From Narthecium ossifragum (lineage: Eukaryota; Streptophyta; Magnoliopsida; Dioscoreales; Nartheciaceae), in the NCBI GenBank assembly GCA_963920575.1, contig OY986973.1:11167395-11231394 (forward strand): a stretch of 64,000 nucleotides of DNA. Reading direction: 5' to 3'. The position numbers and the translations under genes were made by a program. Shown here piece after piece: positions 1 through 10,094 of this stretch. Under the pieces are notes generated by a model that had not been told where the DNA came from, ran no database searches, and saw only the letters and a program-made list of their open reading frames with translations. Position 1 is the stretch's first letter, and the number at the start of each line of letters is the position of its first letter.

Positions 1-900
1 TATAATATCATCCTGATTGAAGATCGGCACCATTCGATCAGAAATCGAAGCTCTGTAGCACCTGGAACGCGTCCATCAGGAATTGGATGGCTGGAAGCTT
101 GTCGGAGGTGATCAACGGCAAAACGGCTTCTCCGGAGGACAGGGAAGGTATAGGAAGAATTGTGGATGTCGGAGGAGTTCTCTGGTGAGCTCTGATCGAA
201 GAATGGAGGTCCCCAGGTGGTAGAACGGAGGTCGCCAGATCGGAGTAAGATGATGGGCGGAATTGGATTCCGATGATCGGGGCTCCAATCAAGGACGGGG
301 ACGATTGCAGAAGGATCGTAGAAGCTTGGGGAAGTGGTTTATGGGGTTTGATTGATGAATTGAGCTACCAGACGGCGGATTAAAGGTGGACGGTGATGGC
401 CGGCGATGTGTAGGTCGATTCCGATGATCCTGACCCCAAGTTCAGGTTTTTAATGGGTGGAAACCGATCATGGTAGTAAGAGGAAGCTTCTGGAGGTGTT
501 CTGGGGCGCTGAACGGCCGTGTGTGATGGTGAAGACGATGGCCTCTCATCGGTGTCGGAGGAGAAGGTTTCGAGGGAAGAGGAGGACGGGAATAAAGAGG
601 TGGAATGTTAGCGGAGGTTTTGGGACTGGTTTGGAGGGATGAGGGCGACCGGAGAGACGGCGATGGGCGGTGGCTGGTGACGGCTCGGGGACGAGCCAAC
701 GAGTCGGGACGACGAGCCGTGATCAAAGAACGGAGCGGGAGGAGAGAGGAAAAACAAGGAAATTCATGAAAAATCTGAAATTTTTTTAGAAAAAGACATG
801 GAAAATTTTGAAAAATTAAGAAAAATTCTAAAAAAACAGCAAAAGTTATAAATCTGGATTGTCTCACAGGAAGCGCATAATTTTACATCTTTCACTAGAC
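1..900 (-). other. GC-rich non-coding 3' region of A1
   Basis: No convincing gene. The G-rich stretch resembles 34260-35240 in copy A2, including a shared GGAGGG/GATGG-rich segment and an A/T-rich end. At about 845-885 (read on the minus strand) is a motif like GAGACAATCCA, matching GGCAACCCA-type motifs just after the coding end in A2 (about 35212-35235) and in element B (about 15522-15545). That places the end of the A1 coding region near 905. ORFs on either strand here look accidental. Confidence 0.5.
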
Positions 901-913
901 ATTCCTAAAAGGA

Positions 914-1222
914 TCAATTATACCACGGATCCGTCAGATTACGGACTCGATCACACCACCCAGAATAAGTTTCTCCACAAAATGATTTAAACCATACCAT
1001 ATCCCGCAGTATATCAAGTATTTGATGATGTAAACTTATTAATTCCTTCCTTCCAACAAGTGTGCTAAAAACCCCACCCTCTATAAAAGACAAACCATCG
1101 TCATATTTCATCTTACAACGAGGTTTATAGTATGTGTCCCCTATAGTAATGGAATTATCTTTGAGATGAACCGTAAGTGAAGGGGTAGAAGGTTTTATTT
1201 TCAAAATAGATGTTGAAAGCAT
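914..1222 (-). pseudogene. terminal ORF fragment of A1, unrecognised
   Basis: A 102-codon frame just upstream of the conserved post-coding motif of this element. I do not recognise a domain. It contains two tryptophan/cysteine-rich stretches near its C-terminus (FCGETYSGWCDRV). It lies where an autonomous Athila element would carry reverse transcriptase to integrase, so it may be a remnant of those or sequence specific to the non-autonomous family. A2 has a different frame at the same place. Confidence 0.35.
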
Positions 1223-1246
1223 AGACAGTGGTGCAGATATAGATTA

Positions 1247-2095
1247 AGGAGGAGGTGGTGGTTCAACATCAGAAGCTATTGACATCTTTGTGCATGAATG
1301 TGTTTCAATATAATCAGCATAAAAGTTTCCAGTGTCTAAATCAATGTCAAATAAGGATGGATCAGAAATATAGACATTAATGACATCAACAGCAAAACAG
1401 TCATTATTTTCAGGAAAACTTGCATCCTTAAATAGATTCAAACGTTTCTTCATGTTACCAAAAGAGACATCTATAACACATGTATGACAGTTAATACAAG
1501 TATTCGCGGTAGCTAGGAAAGGTCAACCTAAGATAATAGGCACATATTTTTTGCAAAGAATGCCGGGCTCCATGTCTAAGACAATGAAGTCAACTGGAAA
1601 AAATGGGCTATCAACCTTAACCAGCACATCCTCCAAGATACCTCGCGACGTCTTGAGGGATCTATCAGCTAACTGAAGGGTTACTATCGTAGGTTTCAAA
1701 TCATTCATGCCAAATTTCTGATATAGGAAATATGGCAGTAAATTAACGCTAGCACCAAGATCAAGAAGGGCACTGTCAATACAATAGTCGCATATGCAAC
1801 AAGAAATAGTATTGGTGCCTAGATCCTTAAGTTTTGGTGAAGTGTCATATTTCAGGATCAAATTTACATGTTTAGTTAAAAATATTTTCTTAGAGACCTG
1901 AGATTTGGATTTGCGTTTTTGGGTACAGAGGTCTTTCAGAAATTTTGCATAGGAAATGAATTGTCGGATGACCTCTAAAAGTGGTATGTTGATATTTAAT
2001 CGCTTGAATATCTCCATGATTTCCTTTACATAAGATTTCATATTGGGTCTGGAGGAAGGATCCATAAGTGCATAAGGAAAGGATACTTTGGGCAC
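1247..2095 (-). pseudogene. retroviral-type aspartic protease region of A1
   Basis: The frame reads through a pepsin-like retrotransposon protease that would cleave the Gag-Pol polyprotein. The catalytic motif is seen as LLDLGASVNLLP (family form D-S/L-G-A), followed by the flap-type stretch ending in VPIILG. The upstream segment (PNMKSYVKEIMEIFKRLNINIPLL) is the usual Athila spacer before the protease. One in-frame stop at 1523-1525 interrupts the frame, which then continues (PFLATANTCINC, SFGNMKKRLNLF) to about 1247. The copy is therefore inactive as it stands. Confidence 0.8.
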
Positions 2096-2385
2096 ATATT
2101 TAGCAGAATCAGGCTCCCTTGAATCAGATGGATCATAATCAAGTCGTATATTGGAGTAATCATGGGGTGGTTGATCGATCGTCGGAAGACCGATTGATTG
2201 TCGGATCGTCCGATGGATCAGTCGGACTGGCTGATTCCTCTACTTTATTATCTATGGTTCTGACACTTCTAAAGGTCACTACAGCTTTAGCACTTTCTAG
2301 GTTTTGGTTGTCTACATAATACTAACCCCTAGGATTAGTTACAGATTGACTAGGCAAATGATCTTCCTCTCTTTTAGCCACTGTG

Positions 2386-3841
2386 TTAGCCAGTTGCCCT
2401 AATAGTGTCTCTAATTTGGATAGATTGAGCATGTGAATTAACATCATTTCTAAGCAATAATTGCTCATTCCTCATCAAAGTCATTTCACTCTTAAGCTCC
2501 GACATGTTAGCATTCATGTTATTCATGCTAGCACTCATGTTTGCAAGAGTAGTCATGATTGTGTTCAAAGTCGGGTCAGAGGGTGCTTGTGGAGGTGCAG
2601 TCTGTTGATATGGTGCAGAGTACCCTGGGTTTGGGTTTACAGAGGATATAGATTGGTACTGATTTGATGGAGCATTAGGGGAATTACTCTGCCCTAGAAA
2701 GGTTCCTGACTGTGGTGGTGTCCAACTCAAGTTGGGATGATTTCTCCAACCAGGATCATAGCATTGGAATGAGGATTGTGTTGAGGTTTAGAGAAGCCAT
2801 ATGTTGCATTAACGTGTTCCTGAACAAAGTCAGGGAAGTTGGGGGCCAAGTGACAGTCGGTGATATGATGTTGAGGACTAGAGCAGAGGGCACATGTCTC
2901 AGGTAGAGTCTGAAATGGTGTAGGAGCAAAAGATTGACCAAAAGATTGATATGTTTTCAACCGATTCAAATCTTCAGTTAGGAAGGCTACTTGTGCGGAG
3001 AGACTTTGAATATCAGAAATTTCATGAGTTCCCCAACAATTACGAACAGTGGTAGGCCGATTCCTATAAATTGAGTCATTATGTTGTGAGTTCTCAGCAA
3101 GATTATTATATATCTCCCAAAGCTCAGTCCAAGACTTACTAAGAACAAAACCCCCGTATCAAGCTTTGATATCTCGATCATTGATACCATTATAGAATGA
3201 ATGGGTTAGCTGCCATTCGGGTACCTCATGATGAGGACATCCTCTCAAGAGGTCATTGAATCTTTCCCAAGTCTCATGAAAAAGCTCATCCTCGTTTTGC
3301 TTATAAGAGATAATCATGGTACAATAATTTTGGATTTTGATGATGGGAAAGTATCTCTTAAGAAAGGCATCCTGAAGTTGGTCTCATGTCAAAATTGAAT
3401 TTGGTGCTAGGGTTTGAAGCCAATGTTTATCTTTATCTTTCAATGAGAAGGGAAAAAGCTTTAATCTAAACGCATCATCGTTAAAGTGCTCAAGTTTAAA
3501 CATGGAAAGCATTTCAAAGAAGTTGGCTACATTTTCATAAGGATCCTCATTCTCATGGCCATAAAAAGATGGTAACGCTGTAATCCAGTTGGGTTTAATC
3601 TCATAATGTGTGGCAGTAATGATAGGTGGGTTCATATATGAGGTATAAGTGTAAGGTCGAAAAAGTGATTTCTAATAGGGACTTCTCTATTGTTATTGTG
3701 GTTCCCGTTTCCCCCACCGTTTCCACTATTATTTCCTGCAGCTAAGGCCATTGTGTAGAAAGAATCAGGAGGTAAATCAGGGAGTTCAAGTTTAGGGTCA
3801 AAAGGTGTGAAAGGAAAATTCAAGGCCCTTCTACCTTGCAT
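2386..3841 (-). pseudogene. Athila-type gag, broken
   Basis: Structural capsid/nucleocapsid protein of the element. Visible in order: an N-terminal start region (MQGRRALNF) with a Gly/Asn-rich linker; the capsid segment (YGHENEDPYENVANFFEM, RLKLFPFSLKDKDKHWL) typical of the retrotransposon gag family; a zinc knuckle CALCSSPQHHITDC (C-x2-C-x4-H-x4-C) near 2870-2890; and a Met/Asn-rich repeat (MSASMNNMNANMSELKSEM) at 2450-2560. At least one frameshift (near 3630) and several stops break the frame. The Met/Asn repeat recurs in A2 at 35960-36060, which ties the two copies together. Confidence 0.8.
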
Positions 3842-4186
3842 ACAGGTTCATGTACACCCCAAAAAGAAAAAGAAAAAGAAAACAGAAGTTTCGAAGGAGA
3901 GGAAAAAACTCGAAATACTACAGCAAAAAAAAAAAGAAAAGTTGTAGGTTAGAAGACGTACCTGATTGGTGCTTTGGGTGATCGATCGTTCGTCACAGCA
4001 ACACAAGCAAACTGCACAATTCTCCTTCCATGAACAGTTTTCTTTTTAACGCTGCAAAAATTCCAAAAAATGTCAGATAAATCCTAAAAATTGTAAAATA
4101 AAGAAAGGGAAAATAATAAAGATAAAAACCTAACTAAGCAAAAAAAAAAAAGAGTCAAACAAAAATCAATCAATCAATCATCGAAT
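3842..4186 (-). other. 5' leader of A1
   Basis: A-rich untranslated leader between primer site and gag, with several A-runs. The part next to the primer site (about 4050-4186) matches the leader of A2 at 56316-56460. No gene seen. Confidence 0.6.
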
Positions 4187-4204
4187 TCCCCGGCAACGGC
4201 GCCA
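4187..4204 (-). other. primer-binding site (tRNA-Asp)
   Basis: On the plus strand CCCCGGCAACGGCGCCA reads as the 3' end of plant tRNA-Asp(GTC) with CCA. On the minus strand it is the primer site, five bases from the LTR end. This is the usual Athila-clade primer and fixes the element's orientation. Confidence 0.9.
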
Positions 4205-4209
4205 AAAAT

Positions 4210-5741
4210 TGATCGTTCACAAAGCGTGTCGTTAAAATATTGCAAACTCAATCAAATATTAAATTTATAATCCTTATTCAATCATTACACTAGTAGATAG
4301 AATAGCGATGATGTCCGGAGTCGAACCACAGGGAATTTACCAGGAAATATTGAATTCAATTTTCAAACTCTAAATCTAAGCAAAAGAAGTATTGATAAGT
4401 TTGAATTGACTAAAACTATCTAATGAAAGCAAGTAAAAGTTGTTAAACTATTGAGAGAGATACTTAGGGTTTACTCAATCCACCTTAGTTTCACTTTCTG
4501 TATTCTTCAGTTATCCTCTTATCTCCTTCTCTAAACATTATGGATCATACGGCTACAAGCTCACTTGAATCCCTAAAATAAGATTTATGTTCCTAACGGC
4601 ATAACCTATCTTTCTTGGCATAGATTGTCTTCGGTCCTACAATTTTTTTTTTTTTTTTTGAAGAAGTAAGCCGAAGCTGAGTTACAAGCCACTAAACCCC
4701 AACACCAGGGAAATCAGGTGGTGGCACACCAGATCCCTTAGACCAAAACAAGTTTCTACAATTACTTTAAGTTATACTACTCCTAATGACGTTGGCATAA
4801 CCTATCCTAACTTAGCATAGCTTATCTCACTAGCAAACCATAAATCATATGAAAACCATCCTATGAATCTCTACAATCAATCACAGAAATCATGTAGGAC
4901 TGAAAGTACGTCAAGGGAACTCTGTTCCTTCAACTCTATTAACAATAAAAAGCAAATTCATAGGATCATGTTTTGAGAAGAATACAAGATTCAAACCAAA
5001 GAATACAAAAAGCTACACTAGAGTTTCATAGATCCCTAAGTTTAGAAATTAGCTACTCATCTCTTGAGAAAGATCCATAGGTGTTGGGAAGGAAGCCATC
5101 GATCCCCGTGGAAAGATCTCCATCATCAAACCCTAGCCTTCTCCTTTTTCTCCCTGATTTTTCTCCCCAAAAAGATGAGAAATTCGGATGGAATAATCCT
5201 ATTTATAGAAGAACTCCCGAAATTAGGGTTTTGGCTAAGTTGGACTTCTATTACAACTCGGATTTCCTAGATTAATTCGTGGCAGTATATTTCGGTCGCA
5301 ACTGGGTCCAATCGAGCCCGAATTTGAAACCAAGTCCAACACCGAAGATGTACATTAGTAAGTCTTCTGTCTGATCCCGAAGAATATGCTACCGAACATC
5401 GACGGATCAGTTTCCCAACATCTGTTTATCTTCATACTCTTCAAAGCTGCTATTAATCTGTCCAGAATCTCGCAAAATGTCCAACATGAAAGTTGTTCCT
5501 CTTGATGTCTTCTAGTAGTTCTCCAAATTTAAGGAATTTAGGATTTATCCGGAGATATTTGCGAATTCGTTTCAAACTGACTGCGAAGCGGTGTAATTTC
5601 AACATATTAGCCTTTTTTTGTATTTTCTAACTTGAATATTTTTTAAACCTGAAATCAACTAACAAACTATCAAATACAAACACTCTCGGGCTAACAAAGG
5701 TAAATTAAGGGGTTTAGTCATGAATATTTAGTGACTCATAA
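4210..5741 (-). repeat. 5' LTR of A1
   Basis: Homologous to the LTRs at 31292-32710 and 56483-57893 but about 120 bp longer because of an inserted retroposon (4644-4755). It starts TGATCGTTC where the relatives have TGATGTGTT and ends TGACTCATAA where they have ACTCATCA, so both termini are slightly decayed. On the minus strand TATAAATA (5200-5207) is the likely promoter TATA box. ORFs inside the LTR are not genes. Confidence 0.85.
4637..4762 (-). mobile_element. SINE-like retroposon inserted in the A1 LTR
   Basis: A 112-bp insert (4644-4755) flanked by 7-bp direct repeats CTACAAT (4637-4643 and 4756-4762), absent from the two related LTRs. Read on the minus strand it ends in a poly-A tail of about 16 after a stretch TTGTAACTCAGC...GGCTTACTTCTTC, resembling the 3' part of plant Au-type SINEs. 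No internal Pol III promoter boxes are recognised, so it is probably 5'-truncated. Confidence 0.6.
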
Positions 5742-6389
5742 GTGCTCCGTCCGTAGCAACCCGACATGCGAGCGTGGCCAGCTGAGCGTGGCCAGCTTAT
5801 GAGTGAAAGACTCGTAGCAACTTGGTATTAGAGCCAAGTACGACCCCCTTGGGCAAGGGTGCCGGCGATGTTAGCGGTCAGAGCTAGGGTAGGAGTTCCA
5901 GTAAGCGGTTTTAATTATTTCTTGATTGATTTAACTACATGGTATGTGGGCCTTTATATAGCCATCATGCAAGAGACCTAACCAAAGTGTAAATCTGGCT
6001 TACTGACTTCCTACTCAAGTTATAGCCTATTTTGAAAGGGAAAAAGAAAGAGTCCTATTACAACACAGATGACTAAATTGGGAAACCAAACTATGAAAGC
6101 AGTTAAGTGGCTAGGAAAGCAAGTAGGAAACTAACTAGAATAGGTTGGGTAACCAAGGGAGGCAGGTGGGGCTGGCCAAGGTGGTGGCCGATTCCAAGGG
6201 GAAGCCGGTCCTTGTGGGGCTGGCTTTGGGACTTGGTTGGGCCCATGTTGAGTCTGGCCTAGCGCGTCACATCTAATTTTTTAAGGTTCAAATTTTGACG
6301 CATATCAGAAAGATATTTTATTTTTTAGTATATACTTCCTACATCTAAGGTGGTCAAACTCAAATGAGAATGTTAAAAAGTATACGCTT
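5742..6389 (+). mobile_element. small non-autonomous LTR-type repeat, copy 1
   Basis: Non-coding. It contains TTGGTATTAGAGCC (5822-5835), close to the initiator-Met tRNA primer site of many plant LTR elements, directly after ACTCGTAGCAA. The following ~480 bp (Leu/Tyr-free, no ORF) ends in TTTTGACGCATATCAG and runs into a repeated unit from about 6309. A second copy of the whole arrangement is at 19771-20472. Structure suggests a TRIM/LARD-like element, but I cannot delimit its LTRs. A1 seems to have inserted at its left end. Confidence 0.45.
5823..5835 (+). other. Met-tRNA-type primer-binding site
   Basis: TGGTATTAGAGCC differs by one base from the canonical TGGTATCAGAGCC, which pairs with initiator tRNA-Met. 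The copy at 19833-19845 has the canonical form. Confidence 0.55.
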
Positions 6390-6398
6390 TTAAATTTA

Positions 6399-6500
6399 AG
6401 GCAAATAACATTTTACTACTCTGTAATTTAAAAAATGTTCAGTTTATCCCCTATGTTTTAAAACCACTCAAAATAAACCCTACATTATCAAAGCCATTTG
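6399..6500. repeat. Pack-MULE left terminal inverted repeat
   Basis: Pairs with the reverse complement of 19476-19577; shared blocks include GGCAAATAA, CTGTAATTTA and CCCTATGTTTTAAAACC. By eye the match is roughly 75-80% over about 100 bp, then fades. Confidence 0.8.
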
Positions 6501-6582
6501 ATTTACTATCAAACACACAACAGCATTATGTCAGTAGATGGTAAACCGGCATTAAGTCTTGGTACTTCTTAATTTTTTATTT

Positions 6583-7079
6583 GGAGACCACAGTACCGGT
6601 ACCGACGGGGGCATGATCACATTTGGGGAAGACCTAGCCGTAAAAGTCAGGGGAGACATTGTTGCCTACGTATACCTCGGCGAGGTTGACGTAGTGGGGC
6701 ATTTGGTCGGCCGGCAAGTGCATGCGTTCCTGGAAAGCTATCGCGCAGGAGTAATCGTCAGCGCTGATGGATCTGGCGATGTGGTTGTTCGCGCCGTCAG
6801 TGCCGATGATGACGTCGACGGCGAGGGACTCATGGGAGCCGGAGGAGATGTAGTGGATGATGTAAGGATTGGAAGAGGAGGACGGGATGTCGAGGGAAGT
6901 GATGAGGGCGGGGATGATATGGGCACCGAAAGAGGCGGCACGGGCATGGAGGAAAGAGTCGAGGACCTCTTGGCGGAGCATGGGGATGTGGGGATGGTCG
7001 GGGCAAAAGTGAGAGAAGTTGAAAAGGAGGTTCGAAGGGGAGAGCAGGTGCATGCGGGGGGAGAGGTCGGTGAGCATGG
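6583..7079 (-). pseudogene. geranylgeranyl diphosphate reductase fragment (middle part)
   Basis: Minus-strand fragment like plant geranylgeranyl reductase, the plastid flavoenzyme that reduces geranylgeranyl groups to phytyl for chlorophyll and tocopherol. Recognisable: HPHIPMLRQEVLDSFLHARA, the nucleotide-binding stretch VDVIIGTDGANNHIARS, AIAFQERM and VGNNVSPDFYG followed after a stop by VFPKCDHAPVGTGTV. The stop at 6634-6636 replaces the Trp expected in the family. The frame is otherwise open for about 150 codons. It joins the part at 18754-19373 across the retrotransposon. The plus-strand 208-codon ORF here is its antisense shadow. Confidence 0.8.
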
Positions 7080-8546
7080 TGATGAGAATGCAAAATATCA
7101 TATTTTTATCCCTCAATGCATAGTCTTAGGTGCTTATTTGATACCTAAATATACTCATACTCATTACTCTTACATTTTGATTTAGGATGCAATTGAAGAC
7201 CTTAAGTGTCAAACAAATCCAAATGGATAATTCTGGACAGTTTTCACAACAGTTGGTAATCTGAGCATATCTTTTCCATCCAAACTCTGATTGGAATGAC
7301 TCAAGATTTTATGGAAGAGAAAGAAAGAGCTCTACAACTTTCATGTTTTGAGTTTTAAGAGATTCTGGGTGGTTGCATCAAAGAAATTGAAGCCAGAAGG
7401 TACGAAGAAGATTGCAAAGAAGATAGGTCAGATTCAAATATTAAACTATACCTACTCGGGAAGAACCATATAAAGAACTTATACTATTGGAAAGCTTTGT
7501 AAGTATAGTTTCTGGAGAAATTTACGGTTCAAGATTTGGAGCTTCGTAGAAAACGTTACAGTGCTTTTAATAGCACTAGCGCATGGCTGAATAGCAAAAG
7601 AAATATGCAGAAAATGAATATCGATATTTTCTTCCATAAAAGATCGATCATTTATACACCCAGAGATGATGGAGCCTCACAGTCGACCGTCGCATCATCC
7701 GCCGCATCTATCGTCAGCCTCTGTCACAAATATACCTTCTCACGGTCGATGCGAAGATCGACCGTGAGCGTAAACAGGAAATTAAATCTGGAATAAAAGA
7801 ACAATCTTCTTTACATAAAAGATCGATCTTTTTCGAGGCGCAACCAAAATCTGGGAAGAAAAGATCGATCTTCACGTATATAAGGATCAATCTTTGTTAG
7901 TCGACTTTGCAAAATAAAGGGCTCAGATCTTATCCGAGTATAGGAAACTTTTGGGCTATAAAATGATACTTTTTACGGATTAAAGGAGGCGAATTCTACA
8001 TACTTTTCAGCCACTTTCTGCTTCTTTTATATTTTTAGGACTGTTCTCTTGAGGAATTTATTCTTTACTAGATTGTTCTTCATGACTTTGCGTGGCTAAA
8101 TCTTGATACTTGGTCAAGGAAACTGAAACCTCGGAATCCATGAACTATGAGATCTAATCTATTTTTATTGTTCAATTTATGCCTTGAGTATTGAATGTTT
8201 TTATGTGATTATATTCATGATTGTCTTGTTTAATTGCTAGGAGGCCTATTAGTTTATTATTCATTACAATCTACTGCTAGGTTGGATATCAAATTCGTAA
8301 TTGTTTGATCCCTCTAATCTACGAAGCAACTAGGGTTTAATGATGTACTGTATTTCAGAGATTATTAGATCTTAGGAAGAACATTCGACTAAATTGAATG
8401 CAACCGCTTGTGCTTGTCTTATTTAGCTTCATTGATCTCTACCAATCTTAAGACTGCTACTAGATTAAATCTACAGCGCTTGTCTTAGGTTGTTTAGTAG
8501 TTAGGGTTAATTAGATCGTTTGTTTCTAATTAAGTACGACAAGGAG
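7080..8546 (+). repeat. 5' LTR of B, 3' end missing
   Basis: Begins TGATGAGAATG and aligns with 17031-18440 of the 3' LTR. The last ~308 bp of the LTR (18441-18748) have no counterpart here; a Tekay-family LTR fragment follows instead. A TATA-like CTATAAAATG lies at 7956-7965. Palindromic GATCGATC and GGTCGA/TCGACC motifs are at 7618-7772 and 7821-7875. Confidence 0.85.
7956..7965 (+). promoter_or_regulatory. LTR TATA box
   Basis: CTATAAAATG, matched by CTATAAAT at 17853-17860 in the 3' LTR and TATAAATA at 36244-36251 in a related LTR fragment, at the same place in the alignment. Confidence 0.55.
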
Positions 8547-9912
8547 TGTCACACCCCGACCCAGAAAACCCATCCAGGACGGGGCGTGAGGGTTCCTATC
8601 ACTATTCACATTCAACTGGCGCGATACATTTGCGAAAAACAAAGATAACCTTAAACAATTTAACTTCCAAAGATAAAGCTATAATTCAATTCATAAATAC
8701 ATCAAGTTGTACTGTTTAAATATCTGATACAATTCTTATCAAACTTTTCCATGGGAAAGATATTATACATATAATTCAAAAATTCACGAAAGATGTTTAT
8801 AATATACAAACTACCGAAAGTACAATAGTCGTCCTGCAGCAACCTCAAACGCCTCTGGAAGTAGTCGCGCCGGCAAAGGTTGCTACCGCCGGCTCTATTG
8901 AGGAAGAAATGGCGCCTGCACCTGCAAACGCTGTCCGGGTAGGAGTGAGCGATGAGCTCAGTTGGGTTCTACTCTATGGCACACTGAAGGGAGGAAAACA
9001 ACAACAATAATGTCTCCCCGCTCAAGTCTAAGGGATGCCACGGGGTCCCACAACCCTCTATCGACTCCCCAAGGGATCCTACTCTTCTCGACCAACCACG
9101 CTGGGAACATCAACCAACACGCTGGGAGGAACAAGAACCAGAACTAGTAGGATCACCGTTACCCAGCAGAAAACTACTGCCTGGGGACCATGTCAGGGAC
9201 ATCGACAACTATCCTTAGCACTCGGCCTTGGGAAGACACCACAACCTCTAAACCTCAAAGCAAAGATCATAGCCAACTATAACACATCCTGGATAACATG
9301 AGATTCTAATTATACAATCACGTCCTAATCCTCACTACCCAGCCACGGTCTTAAAGGCTAGATCCGAGCTACCCGAGAGCCTCGGATCGGCGATCAACCC
9401 ATCGCCCGCCTAACCTGATATGCCTCTAATGCATACAGTGTATGAACCTATGCAAACATCTATCCTAAATGTCTCTATATGCCACAACATCAATTATAGG
9501 TTCAACAGTTATACACTAGCCCTCGACACTCGCCGGCAACGGGCTAATGTTCCACAATACCACGTTAGCTAACACTCATAGCTAGCTAACGGTTAGGAAA
9601 GCAATAAGCATTTAAACTACTATTCAACCAAGTATTTAAATGCGAGTAAAAATCATAAATTCGTCAAAGAGATTAAACTCCCGATTCAATTCCCAATCTC
9701 GATAGAAATCCATTAATATCCCGCGAAAACAACGTGTATGCTTCCTAACATGATTGCATATCTATCATGAATGAGAACCAATTAAAGGAAACCAGAAAAT
9801 ACTGCTTAGGGGCTCACGGTCGATGCGAGGGTCGATCTGACGGTCGACCGTGGGGCCAAGCGAGGGAAAAACATAGGGGCCACGGTCGATCGGTACATCG
9901 ACCGTGGGAGGG
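8547..9912 (-). repeat. Tekay-family LTR fragment inside the 5' LTR of B
   Basis: Starts TGTCACACCCCGACCC, the reverse of the GGGTCGGGGTG-TGACA ends of the Tekay-family LTRs seen at 45368-48294, 53534-55941 and 60729-63804. Its other end (TGTGAGGACC on the minus strand) is missing. The fragment stops within a few bases of the primer site of B, so a deletion removed the end of this LTR together with the end of the host LTR. No credible ORF. Clustered ACGGTCGA motifs at 9821-9906. Confidence 0.7.
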
Positions 9913-9916
9913 ATTC

Positions 9917-9937
9917 TAGTGTCGTTGTCGGGGGGTG
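9917..9937 (+). other. primer-binding site of B (tRNA-Asp type, decayed)
   Basis: TAGTGTCGTTGTCGGGGGG differs by a few transitions from the Asp-tRNA site TGGCGCCGTTGCCGGGGA. Position before gag fits. Confidence 0.65.
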
Positions 9938-10094
9938 ATTCTAGTTGAATTTCGTGCTTTTTGTTATCTTTATTTCAAAAAAATAAAATTCACTTCGTTT
10001 ATTTGCGCTTTAGCGTAGAATTTTTATTTATTTTCATTACTCTAGATCTTTGCTAATTATTTTTCTCAGTTTATCAGAGTCTTCTTGATTATTT

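Larger units (their letters stand above)
1..5741 (-). mobile_element. Athila-like gag-protease LTR retrotransposon A1 (partial)
   Basis: Minus-strand element whose 5' LTR is at the right (4210-5741), followed leftwards by an Asp-tRNA primer site, leader, broken gag, an aspartic protease and a GC-rich 3' region that runs off the window. No reverse transcriptase, RNase H or integrase is visible between the protease and the 3' region. A second copy of the family at 31292-57893 shares the LTR and the same 3' layout. The gag and protease resemble the Athila clade of Ty3/gypsy. The 3' LTR and left target duplication lie outside the window. Confidence 0.85.

Noticed and set aside
4184..4206. tRNA-Asp-like 3' end
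   Set aside because: Only the last ~17 bases match and they sit next to an LTR; it is a primer-binding site. The same holds at 56461-56477 and 9917-9937.
5064..5275. Two ORFs inside the A1 LTR
   Set aside because: Not open in the two related LTRs and opposite to the LTR's transcription direction.
6559..7185. 208-codon plus-strand ORF
   Set aside because: Antisense shadow of the reductase fragment; GC-rich codons leave the opposite strand open.
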